Assembly: GCA_015234465.1 (NCBI GenBank)
Contig: JADGNA010000011.1
Location: forward strand, 1 to 64,000
DNA length: 64,000 nt
Direction: 5' to 3'
DNA from: Salinibacterium sp.
GTDB taxonomy: Bacteria > Actinomycetota > Actinomycetes > Actinomycetales > Microbacteriaceae
Shown here one piece after another: positions 9,616-19,931 of this stretch. Position numbers and translations under genes: made by a program. Under the pieces are notes generated by a model that saw nothing but the letters and a program-made list of their open reading frames with translations, was not told the origin of the DNA and did no database searches. Position 1 is the first letter of the stretch, and each line of letters opens with the position of its first letter.

Positions 9616-10581
9616 TCAGGAAAGCAGCTCCAACAGCTGCGATTCGGCGGAGTTGAGACGCTCCGGATCGATCGTCGCGCCCCGTTCGAAACGGTCGATC
9701 ACTCGCGGGTCGATATAGCTCTTGCGGGCGATCGTGGGCGTATTTCCGAGCACTTCGGCCGCGGCATCCGCTGCTCGCTTGATCGCCCTGGCTCTAGCCC
9801 TGGCCGAGGCCTGCGGGCCGGACTGCGCAAGGCTCACGGCGGCGGCGACCGTGCCATGGAGGGTGCGGAAGTCCTTTGCGGTGAAGTCGCCGCCTGTGCG
9901 GCGGCGCACGTCGGCGTTGATCTCCTCGGGAGAGAGCGGATGCCACACCTCACCGTCGAACCAGGCGAGCAGCCGCTCGTCTCCCCCGCGGCGCTTGAGG
10001 GCGCGGAGGAGCCGCGCGAGATCAGGGTCCTGGATGGACGAGGACCATTCGATGCCGCCCTTGGCGGGGAACTCGAGCGTCACGACACCATCGGAGGCAA
10101 CCCGGGCGTGCCGCCCCAAGAGCGTCGACAGGCCATGGCTGCCATTGGCCTCGACGTACTGTTCGGAACCGACCCGCAGGCTCCCCCGGTCGAGCATCCG
10201 GAAGGCGCCCGCCAGCACGCGCTCCCGCGAGGCGCCGTCCCCGCGGAGATCCATCGTGACCTGTCGCCGCGCCGGCGTCAGCGCACCCGCGAGCTCCAGT
10301 GCGCGGTCGAACTTGACGCGGTCCTTCTGCTCCCGCCATTGCGGGTGGTACAGGTACTGGCGGCGACCCGCGGCATCCACGCCTGTCGCCTGTATGTGCC
10401 CGTTGGCGTGGGGACAGATCCATACATCGGTCCACGCGGGTGGGATCACGAGGTCTTCGATGCGCCGCCGAGTCTCAGCGTCGACGGGCTGGCCGAGCCC
10501 GTCGCAGTAGGAGAACCCCTTGCCCCTGCGCCGACGGGTGATGCCGGATGACGCGGTGTTCGAGCGGCGGAGGCGGGGCAT
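9616..10581 (-). CDS. DNA topoisomerase IB (poxvirus/bacterial type)
   Basis: A 321-residue monomeric type IB topoisomerase, which relaxes supercoils by a 3'-phosphotyrosyl intermediate without ATP. The N-terminal domain (to ~residue 95) contains FSYCDGLGQPV and PPAWTDVWICPHANGHIQATG. The catalytic domain follows, with KDFRTLHGT (Arg239 matches the catalytic arginine of the KDLRT motif in vaccinia enzyme) and the nucleophile Tyr289 in ARKSYIDPRV. The length is typical for the bacterial family. It lies between tuf and rpsJ, co-oriented but separated from tuf by a strong terminator, so it probably has its own promoter. Confidence 0.93.
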   Translation of the reverse strand: MPRLRRSNTASSGITRRRRGKGFSYCDGLGQPVDAETRRRIEDLVIPPAWTDVWICPHANGHIQATGVDAAGRRQYLYHPQWREQKDRVKFDRALELAGALTPARRQVTMDLRGDGASRERVLAGAFRMLDRGSLRVGSEQYVEANGSHGLSTLLGRHARVASDGVVTLEFPAKGGIEWSSSIQDPDLARLLRALKRRGGDERLLAWFDGEVWHPLSPEEINADVRRRTGGDFTAKDFRTLHGTVAAAVSLAQSGPQASARARARAIKRAADAAAEVLGNTPTIARKSYIDPRVIDRFERGATIDPERLNSAESQLLELLS

Positions 10582-10587
10582 GAGCTG

Positions 10588-10593
10588 AACGTA
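10588..10593 (-). promoter_or_regulatory. Possible -10 element for a leaderless topoisomerase mRNA
   Basis: TACGTT on the minus strand ends six bases before the ATG at 10581, placing the likely start of transcription on or next to the start codon. No Shine-Dalgarno sequence is seen in the short gap. The -35 region is weak. Leaderless mRNAs are common in actinobacteria; the assignment here is inference. Confidence 0.35.
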
Positions 10594-10632
10594 CGCCAGC
10601 GACGCAGATGCGAACAGACGCCGAACATGCAG

Positions 10633-10659
10633 AAAGGCCCGCGACCGAAGTCGCGGGCC
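10633..10659 (-). terminator. Intrinsic terminator after tuf
   Basis: A perfect 10-bp stem, GGCCCGCGAC pairing with GTCGCGGGCC, with a 4-nt loop (10650-10659 / 10636-10645). It is followed on the minus strand by TTTCT. It lies 20 bases after the tuf stop codon and separates tuf from the topoisomerase gene. Confidence 0.85.
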
Positions 10660-10679
10660 CTTCCGAGAGGTAACCGAAG

Positions 10680-11873
<1,194 letters not shown>

Positions 11874-11980
11874 TATGGTCCTCCTCAGGACAATGGTGCA
11901 GGCATCCGAAAGCCTCGGATAGCTGCTGGGTGGAGTGTGTATTTATGTTACTCGGGGCGGGAGGCCCCTGCGAACTGGGG

Positions 11981-14095
11981 CTATTCGCCCTTGTTCTTCT
12001 GGACGATCTCGTCGGCAACAGCCTTCGGGACCTCCGCGTAGCTGTCGAAGGACATCGAGTACACCGCACGGCCGGAGGTCTTGGACCTCAGGTCGCCAAC
12101 ATACCCGAACATCTCTGACAGCGGTACCTTGGCCGAGACGACCTTGACACCGGTCGCGTCTTCCATGGACTGGATCTGTCCACGACGCGAGTTCAGGTCG
12201 CCGATGACGTCGCCCATGTACTCCTCGGGCGTACGCACCTCGACGGCCATGAGCGGCTCGAGCAGCACGGGGTTCGCCTTGCGAGCGGCCTCCTTGTAGG
12301 CCATCGAGCCGGCGATCTTGAACGCCATCTCCGAGGAGTCGACGTCGTGGTAGGCACCATCGAGCAGCACGGCCTTGACACCCACGGTGGGGAAGCCCGC
12401 GAGGACACCCGTCTGCATGGCGTCCTTGATGCCGGCGTCGACCGAGGGGATGTACTCGCGCGGGACGCGACCACCGGTCACCTTGTCGACAAACTCGTAC
12501 GAGCTCTCCGGAGTGACCTCCATCGGCTCGAGCGCGATCTGCACCTTCGCGAACTGGCCGGAACCACCGGTCTGCTTCTTGTGGGTGTAGTCGTGCTTGT
12601 CGACCGTGCGGCGGATCGTCTCGCGGTAGGCGACCTGGGGCTTGCCGACGTTGGCCTCAACCTTGAACTCGCGCTTCATGCGGTCGACAAGGATGTCGAG
12701 GTGCAGCTCACCCATGCCCTTGATGACGGTCTGGCCGGTCTCGTAGTTGAGCTCGACGCGGAACGTCGGGTCTTCTTCAGCGAGCTTCTGGATGGCCGTG
12801 CCGAGCTTCTCCTGGTCAGCCTTCGTCTTGGGCTCGATGGCGACCTCGATGACGGGCTCAGGGAAGGTCATCGACTCGAGGACAACCTGCTGCTTCTCGT
12901 CGCAGAGGGTGTCACCCGTGGTCGTGTCCTTGAGGCCGATGACCGCGTAGATGTGGCCAGCCTGGACCCGATCGACCGGCATCTCCTTGTTGGCGTGCAT
13001 CTGGAAGATCTTTCCGATGCGCTCCTTCTTGCCCTTGGTCGAGTTCGCAACGGCCGAGCCGCTCTCGATCGTGCCCGAGTAGACGCGAATGTAGGTGAGG
13101 CGACCGAAGAACGGGTGCACCGCAACCTTGAACGCGAGGGCCGCGAAGGGCTCGTCGGACGACGCGTGACGCTCGATGACCTTCTCCTCGTCGCGCGGGT
13201 CGTGGGCCTCAATGGCACCGACGTCGAGCGGGTTGGGGAGGTAGTCGACGACCGCGTCGAGCATGGGCTGAACACCGCGGTTCTTGAACGCGGAGCCACA
13301 GAGCACGGGGTAGATCTCGCTCGCGACGGTGAGCTTGCGGATCGCAGCCTTGATCTCGGCGACGGTCAGCTCTTCGCCACCGAAGTACTTCTCCATGAGC
13401 TCGTCGCTGGTCTCGGCGACCGTCTCGAGCAGCTTGGTGCGGTACTCGTCCGCCTTCTCCTTGAGCTCCTCGGGGATCTCCTTCGTCTCGTAGGAGGCGC
13501 CCATGGTGACGTCACCCTTCGAGTCTCCGGCCCAGACGAGTGCCTTCATCTCGACGAGGTCGACAACGCCGACGAAGTCGCTTTCGGAGCCGATGGGGAG
13601 CTGCATGACGAGCGGCTTGGCACCCAGGCGCTTGACGATCGTGTCGACCGTGAAGTAGAAGTCGGCGCCCAGCTTGTCCATCTTGTTGACGAAGCAGATG
13701 CGGGGCACGTCGTACTTGTCGGCCTGGCGCCAGACGGTCTCCGACTGGGGCTCGACGCCCTCCTTGCCGTCGAAGACGGCAACGGCACCGTCGAGCACGC
13801 GAAGCGAGCGCTCGACCTCGACCGTGAAGTCGACGTGGCCGGGGGTGTCGATGATGTTGATCTGGTTCTTGTTCCAGAAGCACGTCACAGCAGCGGACGT
13901 GATGGTGATGCCACGCTCCTGCTCCTGCTCCATCCAGTCGGTCGTCGCGCCACCGTCGTGGGTCTCGCCGAGCTTGTGGTTGACGCCCGTGTAGAACAGG
14001 ATGCGCTCAGTCGTGGTGGTCTTGCCGGCATCGATGTGCGCCATGATGCCGATGTTGCGGACCTTGTTAAGGTCGGTGAGCACTTCCTGTGCCAC
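11981..14095 (-). CDS. fusA: Translation elongation factor EF-G
   Basis: A 704-residue EF-G. The P-loop AHIDAGKTT is at residues 19-27, then DTPGHVDF and NKMD motifs of the G domain, followed by domains II-V (for example [18 protein letters not shown]). It is the translocase of elongation. The start is GTG (14095) with GGAGG upstream. After the stop, a GCCCC/GGGGC inverted repeat lies ahead of tuf. Confidence 0.98.
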   Translation of the reverse strand: MAQEVLTDLNKVRNIGIMAHIDAGKTTTTERILFYTGVNHKLGETHDGGATTDWMEQEQERGITITSAAVTCFWNKNQINIIDTPGHVDFTVEVERSLRVLDGAVAVFDGKEGVEPQSETVWRQADKYDVPRICFVNKMDKLGADFYFTVDTIVKRLGAKPLVMQLPIGSESDFVGVVDLVEMKALVWAGDSKGDVTMGASYETKEIPEELKEKADEYRTKLLETVAETSDELMEKYFGGEELTVAEIKAAIRKLTVASEIYPVLCGSAFKNRGVQPMLDAVVDYLPNPLDVGAIEAHDPRDEEKVIERHASSDEPFAALAFKVAVHPFFGRLTYIRVYSGTIESGSAVANSTKGKKERIGKIFQMHANKEMPVDRVQAGHIYAVIGLKDTTTGDTLCDEKQQVVLESMTFPEPVIEVAIEPKTKADQEKLGTAIQKLAEEDPTFRVELNYETGQTVIKGMGELHLDILVDRMKREFKVEANVGKPQVAYRETIRRTVDKHDYTHKKQTGGSGQFAKVQIALEPMEVTPESSYEFVDKVTGGRVPREYIPSVDAGIKDAMQTGVLAGFPTVGVKAVLLDGAYHDVDSSEMAFKIAGSMAYKEAARKANPVLLEPLMAVEVRTPEEYMGDVIGDLNSRRGQIQSMEDATGVKVVSAKVPLSEMFGYVGDLRSKTSGRAVYSMSFDSYAEVPKAVADEIVQKNKGE

Positions 14096-14140
14096 GGTGG
14101 TCCTCCGAAAATTGGGGATGAACGATGATGGGGTGCCGCT

Positions 14141-14176
14141 CTGTCAGGGCGCGACGAATCCGACGCGCCCTGACAG
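14141..14176 (-). terminator. 13-bp hairpin between rpsG and fusA
   Basis: A perfect stem CTGTCAGGGCGCG/CGCGCCCTGACAG (14176-14164 pairing with 14153-14141) with a 10-nt loop, placed between the rpsG stop and fusA. No T-run follows, so it is more likely an attenuator, RNase-processing site or mRNA stabiliser than a full terminator. The structure is seen; the role is inference. Confidence 0.6.
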
Positions 14177-14185
14177 CAAAGCTGG

Positions 14186-14656
14186 TTACCAGCGGTAGTG
14201 CGAGAAGGCCTTGTTCGCCTCGGCCATCTTGTGCGTGTCCTCACGACGCTTCACAGCGGCGCCGAGGCCGTTCGAGGCGTCGAGGATCTCGTTGGTGAGA
14301 CGCTCGGTCATCGTCTTCTCACGACGGCCCTTGGCGTAGGTCGTGAGCCAGCGAAGCGCCAGGGTGTTGGCGCGGTGCGGCTTGACCTCGACGGGCACCT
14401 GGTAGGTCGAACCACCGACGCGGCGGCTCTTGACCTCAAGCGTGGGGCGCACGTTGTCGAGCGCCTTCTTGAGCACCGTCACGGCATCCTGACCGCTCTT
14501 GGCCTCAACGGCCGCGAGTGCGTCGTAGACAATGCGCTCAGCGAGCGACTTCTTGCCGTCGAGCAGAATCTTGTTGACGAGCTGGCTGACGATGGGGGCG
14601 CCGTAGACCGGGTCGATCGCTACGGGGCGCTTAGGAGCTGGTCCCTTGCGAGGCAT
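14186..14656 (-). CDS. rpsG: 30S ribosomal protein S7 (uS7)
   Basis: A 156-residue protein of exact family length with the S7 signature [20 protein letters not shown] and [21 protein letters not shown] at the end. It nucleates 30S head assembly and in E. coli represses the str operon. Its ATG overlaps the rpsL stop by one base. Confidence 0.98.
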   Translation of the reverse strand: MPRKGPAPKRPVAIDPVYGAPIVSQLVNKILLDGKKSLAERIVYDALAAVEAKSGQDAVTVLKKALDNVRPTLEVKSRRVGGSTYQVPVEVKPHRANTLALRWLTTYAKGRREKTMTERLTNEILDASNGLGAAVKRREDTHKMAEANKAFSHYRW

Positions 14657-15030
14657 TACTTCTTCTCCATCTTCGCGCCGTAGCGGCTGCGAGCCTGCTT
14701 GCGGTTCTTGACGGCCTGCGTGTCGAGGGCGCCGCGAACGATCTTGTAGCGAACACCGGGGAGGTCCTTCACACGACCACCGCGGACGAGCACCATCGAG
14801 TGCTCCTGCAGGTTGTGGCCCTCACCGGGAATGTACGCGGTGACCTCGGTGCCGTTGGAGAGCTTGACACGAGCGACCTTGCGAAGCGCCGAGTTCGGCT
14901 TCTTCGGGGTGGTCGTGTAGACACGCGTGCACACGCCGCGCTGCTGGGGGTTGGCCTTCAGGGCGGGAGCCTTGGTCTTGGTGACCTTCGGCGAGCGACC
15001 CTTCCGGACCAACTGCTGAATAGTTGGCAC
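14656..15030 (-). CDS. rpsL: 30S ribosomal protein S12 (uS12)
   Basis: A 124-residue protein starting [11 protein letters not shown] after the initiator, with Lys43 ([11 protein letters not shown]) and Lys88 ([10 protein letters not shown]), the residues whose change gives streptomycin resistance; both are wild type. It acts in decoding-centre fidelity. The start is GTG (15030) with AAGGAG (15042-15037) at good spacing. First gene of the str operon. Confidence 0.98.
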   Translation of the reverse strand: MPTIQQLVRKGRSPKVTKTKAPALKANPQQRGVCTRVYTTTPKKPNSALRKVARVKLSNGTEVTAYIPGEGHNLQEHSMVLVRGGRVKDLPGVRYKIVRGALDTQAVKNRKQARSRYGAKMEKK

Positions 15031-15326
15031 TTCTTACTCCTTGGATATCCTGCACGGTGACAGTTGTTGCTTGCATGCATCCGCTTCGTCCCGAAGCCCG
15101 GGAACCTTGCGGATGCTGAACCCATCGTTGATCGCAGGCTCTCGCCTGGTTTCGGTGGTGGGTATGCCGTGGGAGCCCGGCGCGACCGTGAGGCCACGCC
15201 CGTAACTCGATTCCGGTTGGTGCCAGTTCATGCTCTCCCCGACGCCCGTCACGCTTTTGGGCACAGGGGAGCGCACAGCAATGCGCACACCTAGAAAAGA
15301 ATAGTCGGCGCTGGGTGCACGGTCAA
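15031..15326 (-). promoter_or_regulatory. str operon promoter and ~260-nt leader
   Basis: On the minus strand TTGACC (15326-15321) and TATTCT (15303-15298) are separated by 17 bases, a strong promoter. Transcription would start near 15290, leaving about 260 nt before rpsL. The leader has no convincing ORF; one small stem (TCCCG/CGGGA) lies near 15095. It ends in the rpsL ribosome-binding site. Bases 15327-15394 toward the next gene show no further feature. Confidence 0.75.
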
Positions 15327-15394
15327 ATGGTGGTGGCCCGGGCATCCGCTGGCCATTGGCATGGGCCGACTGGGGTGAGCGCGGCGAGGAGGCC

Positions 15395-16519
15395 TTAGCC
15401 GGCAGTAGCGCCGTAGCGTGTGCGGGACTCCGCGAGCTCGCGGTCGTAGGCGGCACGGGCCTCGGCATTGCGCGCCTTGACCTTGCGTCCGCGGGCGGCG
15501 ATCGCGAGACCGAACCAGATGGCGACCTCGCGCGCGACGGCGACAGCGACGACGAGCGGTGCGCTCACGGCGAGGCGGAGGAACATCTCCTGGCCCTCGG
15601 CGGGCGTCAGGGCGACCGCGTTGCTGAGCAGCATGATGATGCCGATCGACGCGAAGTAGGTGACTGCCGCAACGACGAGGCTGCCGAGCACCCAGGCCCA
15701 CCAGCCGGCGCGGTTGATGAGGAGCACCGCGAGCACGAAGACCACGAGGAACGTGATCGTCGGCACGAGGAAGCCGCTCGACAGGAGGAAGCGGGGGATG
15801 TCGAAGGCACGGTCCGCGGCGGCGTAGGCGATCGCCGTGATGAGGCTGTGCAGGAGGCCGAACGCGATCGTGCCCAGGACGGCGAAGAGGGTGCCGATGC
15901 CGCGGTTGCTGCGCTTCTTGGGTGGCGTGGGGGCCGTCACGTAGACGGTCTGCGGGGATGCGGGGGCCGAGCTCACGACCGGGTCGGAGACGGGGTAGGC
16001 GGATGCGGCGGGCGCTTCGGATGCCGGCGCGTGCGCCTCTGCGGCGGGTGTGGGAGCCTCCGATGTGGCCGGCGGCGTCACTCCCTGCGGGAGCGGAGCG
16101 GCCTCTGCGGCCACTGTCGACTCGGAGGCATCCTTCGACTCAGGCTCGTGCGCATATGCCGCCTGCGTGGCCGTCGGGTCTGCAACCGGTTCGGCGCTCG
16201 ACGGTTCCGTGCGCGCGTCGAAGAGACCGGCGGAGGGCGCGGGCTCGACGAGGGGCTCTGGCTCGCCGACAGGGGCGCGATCGCCGCGCTCCTCGAAATA
16301 CCCTGCAGGCGCCGTGCCGGAGGAATCCTCGGTCGCGCTGGCGTTCGGTGCTGCGAGCGGAGCAGGCTCCGCTGAACCGTCGGCGTCGGCGCCGTCAGCC
16401 GCCGCAATGCCGGGAGCCGCCGCATCCGCCTGCGTCGTCTCCACATCCGTCGCGGGGGTGCCAGCGAGCTGGTCGGCGATGTCGGGCTTGGGGTGCTCGT
16501 CGTCAGGCGCGTTGCTCAT
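15395..16519 (-). CDS. Ala/Pro-rich membrane protein of unknown function
   Basis: A 374-residue protein not recognised as a named family. Residues 1-200 are predicted disordered, rich in Ala, Pro, Glu and Ser, ending with a basic stretch PPKKRSNRG. Residues ~205-345 form about four membrane helices (GTLFAVLGTIAFGLLHSLIT, PTITFLVVFVLAVLLI, WVLGSLVVAAVTYFASIGII, and a last one around VSAPLVVAVAVAREVAIWF). A charged C-terminal helix (NAEARAAYDRELAESRTRYG) follows. The acidic N-terminus would be cytoplasmic by the positive-inside rule (inference). It lies between pilO and rpsL. Confidence 0.75.
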   Translation of the reverse strand: MSNAPDDEHPKPDIADQLAGTPATDVETTQADAAAPGIAAADGADADGSAEPAPLAAPNASATEDSSGTAPAGYFEERGDRAPVGEPEPLVEPAPSAGLFDARTEPSSAEPVADPTATQAAYAHEPESKDASESTVAAEAAPLPQGVTPPATSEAPTPAAEAHAPASEAPAASAYPVSDPVVSSAPASPQTVYVTAPTPPKKRSNRGIGTLFAVLGTIAFGLLHSLITAIAYAAADRAFDIPRFLLSSGFLVPTITFLVVFVLAVLLINRAGWWAWVLGSLVVAAVTYFASIGIIMLLSNAVALTPAEGQEMFLRLAVSAPLVVAVAVAREVAIWFGLAIAARGRKVKARNAEARAAYDRELAESRTRYGATAG

Positions 16520-16622
16520 GGGGGCTCCTCTTCGTCGGCACGCCGCGGCGGCGCGTCGCCCATGCTAGCAATGCCCCCGAACGCGGGACAGGAGGCGTGC
16601 CGCCATTCTCTGCAGCCGTCGT

Positions 16623-17309
16623 CTATTGCGCGAATGCCCCAGATTCGTCGACCGGCTGCTCTCCTTCGACGGCAGCGTCTGCAGTTCCTGCTCCTGCAGC
16701 CACGGGCTGCGAGAGCAGCGTGAAGAGCTGCAGTTGAAGCGTGGCGTCCACCGCCGCCGCAGGGTCGGCCGGGTTGGCGGGGAATGTGAAGTTGTGCACC
16801 AGCCCGAAGCGCTGCGTCTCCTGGATTCGAGTGATCGCGTCGAAGACTCGAGCCGTCTCGCCCGATATGTTGATGTTCAGATCGACCACCACGAAGTTGT
16901 CAGTGCTCACGCTGCCCACTGCAGCGGCTACCTCCGGATGTAGCGCGTCCGACTCGACAGGCGCGACATACCGCTCGAGCGAAGGCTCGCCCATGACGGC
17001 AATGGCCGTCCCTGTCGCATCCCCAATAGCCTGCAACTCTCGCAAGTAGCTGGAGTAGGCGAGGTCGTCGGGAATCGCGACGCTCAGCACAGCGAGGTCG
17101 CGTTCGAGGTCCTCTATGCCCTCCGCCAGCGCCTGCAGGCGCCGGAGGGTTGCCTCGTGACCGACGTTGAGCGCCTCGGCCCGCTCGCGGTCATCATTCG
17201 CTGTCGATATTTCCGCCAGACGCGGAGAGATGGCAATGAACCAAGTGCCAGCAAGCAGCGCTGCGATGACCAGCACGGCGATGATCGTGCCGAAGTTTGA
17301 CTTGTTCAC
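16623..17309 (-). CDS. pilO: Type IV pilus assembly protein, PilO-like
   Basis: A 228-residue protein with one N-terminal membrane helix (~residues 8-27, TIIAVLVIAALLAGTWFIAI). A coiled-coil stretch (LRRLQALAEGIEDLERDL) follows, then an alpha/beta periplasm-type domain ending in an acidic tail. This is the layout of PilO, which with PilN and PilM forms the alignment complex of T4P. GTG start overlapping the PilN stop (GTGA) and position after pilM-pilN support the call; PilO sequence is poorly conserved. Confidence 0.75.
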   Translation of the reverse strand: MNKSNFGTIIAVLVIAALLAGTWFIAISPRLAEISTANDDRERAEALNVGHEATLRRLQALAEGIEDLERDLAVLSVAIPDDLAYSSYLRELQAIGDATGTAIAVMGEPSLERYVAPVESDALHPEVAAAVGSVSTDNFVVVDLNINISGETARVFDAITRIQETQRFGLVHNFTFPANPADPAAAVDATLQLQLFTLLSQPVAAGAGTADAAVEGEQPVDESGAFAQ

Positions 17310-17998
17310 TGCCCTGCTCCTTCAGTAGCTTCGCCCGCTGGCTCGGATCCGGGCGATTCGAAGTAGCGACGCTCGAAGCGCTCTTCGCTGGCGGAGACCC
17401 CGACCTGAATGGTGTAGCCGCCCTCCGACAGGGTGGCGCTGCCGGGAGTGTAGGCAACGACCCCGGACACCTGTTCGAGGGCGTCCACCCAGTCGGCAAT
17501 CGCGGCAAGGGATGGCAGCGTGGCATCGATCAGCACCCCGACCGTCGGCACGGCATAGAGGGGATCTGCCTCGACGGCAACCGCTTCAGTCGCGGAGAAG
17601 GAGTCGACGGTGACCCCCGTAACGACGCCGCCCTCGGGCATCGTTGCCTGCAACTCCGCAATGTAGTCGGCCCACCGGACAGCGTTTGCCGAGGCGACGA
17701 GGCGAGCGTCCCGTATGGCAGCGACCCTGCTTTCCACCATTCGAGCCTCGGAGTACTGGTTCTGCGCCTGAATGAGTTCCCGCGTGCGGTCTTGCTCGGC
17801 GGCGAGCGCCACCTGAGCCGATAGGGCGAGTGTGGAGACGCCGACATATGCAACGACGCAGCCGGCCGCTACGACTACGACCAGCATGATCAGCGCACGA
17901 ATCCTGCGGCGGAACTGTTTCTTCTCGCGGATCTCGGGCGGGAGGAAGTCGATCCTGGGTTCGCCGCCAACGACGACGACGTTGTCCTTGGCGCTCAT
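17306..17998 (-). CDS. pilN: Type IV pilus assembly protein, PilN-like
   Basis: A 230-residue protein. The short cytoplasmic N-terminus contains PRIDFLPPEIREKK, resembling the PilN motif that binds PilM. A membrane helix follows (~residues 34-56, ALIMLVVVVAAGCVVAYVGV), then a coiled coil and a small outer domain with GVVTGVTVDSF. ATG overlaps the pilM stop by four bases. It anchors PilM to the membrane and pairs with PilO. Confidence 0.8.
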   Translation of the reverse strand: MSAKDNVVVVGGEPRIDFLPPEIREKKQFRRRIRALIMLVVVVAAGCVVAYVGVSTLALSAQVALAAEQDRTRELIQAQNQYSEARMVESRVAAIRDARLVASANAVRWADYIAELQATMPEGGVVTGVTVDSFSATEAVAVEADPLYAVPTVGVLIDATLPSLAAIADWVDALEQVSGVVAYTPGSATLSEGGYTIQVGVSASEERFERRYFESPGSEPAGEATEGAGQ

Positions 17999-19038
17999 GC
18001 CTTGCTCCCCAGGGCGAGTCCGAGTGCGACCGAGTAGCTGTCGGAACGGCCGATGCCCGCCTCGGCAGACTTCGCGACCTTGACGCCACTGAAGGAGTCG
18101 TTCGCGACGACGGCGACACGTGTCAGTTCAAAGAGTGCAGCCGAGAAGCCTGGCAGCTGCGCCCCGCCACCCGTCAGCACGATCCGCACGATCGGGTCGT
18201 TGGGGTGAGAGTTGACGAAGTAGTTGAGCGTGTTGCGGAGGCCGTTGAGCAGCTGGCCGGTCGACTCGTAGATGACCTCGATCGCGGGACGGTGCTCGGG
18301 TGCGGCACCCGCCGTGATGATGCCGAGCCGGCGCTTGACCTGCTCGGCGATGTCGTGCGCCATGTCGAGCCGCTGCACGAGTGCGGTCGTGATGTCGTCG
18401 CCGCCCGCGGGGATGATGCGCACGAACTGCGGGATGCCATTGGTCGCGATCACGACGTTGGTGGTCGTCGCGCCGATGTCGATGAGGGCTGTCGTGCCCT
18501 GCGAGTGTTCACCGCGAACATGCACGCGCGTGAGTGCGAAGGGAATGAGGTCGACCTCGACGGGTGCGAGTCCGGCGAGCTCGACCGCGTTGACGTTGGC
18601 CATGACGGCGTCCTTGATGGCGGCGACGAGGAGGCCGTTGATGACTGGGCCGTTCTCCCCCTCCGCCTCGGAGACGGGGTAGAAGTCGAGGAGGGCATCC
18701 GCAACCGGCACCGGCAACATCTCCTGTACCTGGAACGGGAGGGACTCGCGGATGCGGGCCAGCGGCATCCGGGGCACCGTGAGGTCACGGGCCAGCACCC
18801 GCTGGTTGCCCATGCCGAGCGCGACGGACTTGCTCTTGAAGCCACCCTCGCTCCACAGCCGCTTGAGGCTTGCCGAGACGGTGTGCACTTCGAGCACGTC
18901 ACCGCTGCGGGCGGCGCCCTCAGGCAGCGGCACCTCGTGGAATCGCTCGATCGTCGGGCGCGCGCCCGCAGGATCGAGCACCTCGACGGCGCGGATCGCA
19001 TCGTTGCCGATGTCGACCCCCACTATGCGTTTGGCCAT
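17995..19038 (-). CDS. pilM: Type IV pilus assembly protein PilM (actin-like ATPase)
   Basis: A 347-residue actin-fold protein. Phosphate-1 motif VGVDIGNDAIRAVEV is at residues ~6-20, the second DIGATTTNVVI motif near residue 190, and the adenosine motif VLTGGGAQLPGF near 284. The family binds the PilN N-terminus on the cytoplasmic face and links the motor to the alignment complex. It begins 35 bases after pilD; upstream (19050-19060) is a run of six G on the coding strand before the start. Stop is ATGA-coupled to pilN. Confidence 0.92.
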   Translation of the reverse strand: MAKRIVGVDIGNDAIRAVEVLDPAGARPTIERFHEVPLPEGAARSGDVLEVHTVSASLKRLWSEGGFKSKSVALGMGNQRVLARDLTVPRMPLARIRESLPFQVQEMLPVPVADALLDFYPVSEAEGENGPVINGLLVAAIKDAVMANVNAVELAGLAPVEVDLIPFALTRVHVRGEHSQGTTALIDIGATTTNVVIATNGIPQFVRIIPAGGDDITTALVQRLDMAHDIAEQVKRRLGIITAGAAPEHRPAIEVIYESTGQLLNGLRNTLNYFVNSHPNDPIVRIVLTGGGAQLPGFSAALFELTRVAVVANDSFSGVKVAKSAEAGIGRSDSYSVALGLALGSKA

Positions 19039-19073
19039 GGTTCAGCCCTTCCCCCCAATTACGCGTTCGACCC

Positions 19074-19931
19074 TCAGGCGAGGCCGAACAGTGACAGATA
19101 TGACCGCCACAGGATCTCCCCCATGAAGACCCCCACCCAGGCGCCCCCCAACATCCAGGGCCCGAATGGAATCCCACTCTTGCGGTTCACCCGCCTGAGC
19201 GCAAGCAAAACGATCGAAAAGAGACCCCCCAGAACGAAGGCCGCGAATGCGCCGACAAGGAGCGCTCCCCAGCCGATCCAGCCGAGGTAGAGCCCAAGCA
19301 CGCCGGCGAGCTTGACGTCGCCGAGCCCCATGCCGCCGGGGTACGCGAGCGCCATCACCAGGTAGGCGACGAACATGGCGGCCATCGCGATGAGGGCACG
19401 GATGATGGCATCCGGAGTGCCGGCGAGAACGGATGTGACGACCAGCAGCACTCCCCCGACGATGTATGCAGGCAGCACGATGCGGTTGGGCAGCGTGTGG
19501 GTGTCGAGGTCAATGAAGGTGAGCGCGATCGAGATGGACGCCAGATAGAGGAACGCGACGAGCGCGACGAGCTGCGCCGGCATGGCCGTCGGCGCGACCG
19601 GCCCGATCGGGCTGAGCACCCAGGCCGCGACAGCCGCGAAGACAGTCCCGGTCAGCAGTTCGACGGCCGGGTAACGGGGTGAGATCTTCTCGCCGCAGTC
19701 GCGACAGCGCCCGCGGAGGATCACCCACCCGAGCACGGGCACGTTGTCTCGCCACCTGATCGGGTGCCCGCACTTCGGGCACGCGCTGCCCTTCTCGCTC
19801 AGCGACTCACGCCGTGGGACCCGCCAGATGACCACGTTGAGGAAGGACCCGATGATGAGCCCCAAGACGCCCGCGAGCACGATGATGACAACGGTAACTA
19901 CCGGGTCGCCCGCGAGTGCGAGCGCGGTCAT
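19074..19931 (-). CDS. pilD: Prepilin peptidase / N-methyltransferase (A24 family)
   Basis: A 285-residue integral membrane protein. After the first helix comes GSFLNVVIWRVPRRES, then two CxxC pairs (CPKCGHP and CRDCGEK) of the methyltransferase domain, then the aspartyl-protease pair: Asp in TFIDLDTHTLPNR and Asp in GMGLGDVKLAG. Both domains of full-length PilD are therefore present. It cleaves the class III leader of the four prepilins encoded just upstream. ATGA overlap with the preceding minor pilin gene. Confidence 0.95.
   Translation of the reverse strand: MTALALAGDPVVTVVIIVLAGVLGLIIGSFLNVVIWRVPRRESLSEKGSACPKCGHPIRWRDNVPVLGWVILRGRCRDCGEKISPRYPAVELLTGTVFAAVAAWVLSPIGPVAPTAMPAQLVALVAFLYLASISIALTFIDLDTHTLPNRIVLPAYIVGGVLLVVTSVLAGTPDAIIRALIAMAAMFVAYLVMALAYPGGMGLGDVKLAGVLGLYLGWIGWGALLVGAFAAFVLGGLFSIVLLALRRVNRKSGIPFGPWMLGGAWVGVFMGEILWRSYLSLFGLA

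Noticed and set aside
15034-15468. Minus-strand ORF in the str leader
   Set aside because: It runs through the predicted promoter and across the neighbouring gene end, with no ribosome-binding site and biased composition; better read as leader.
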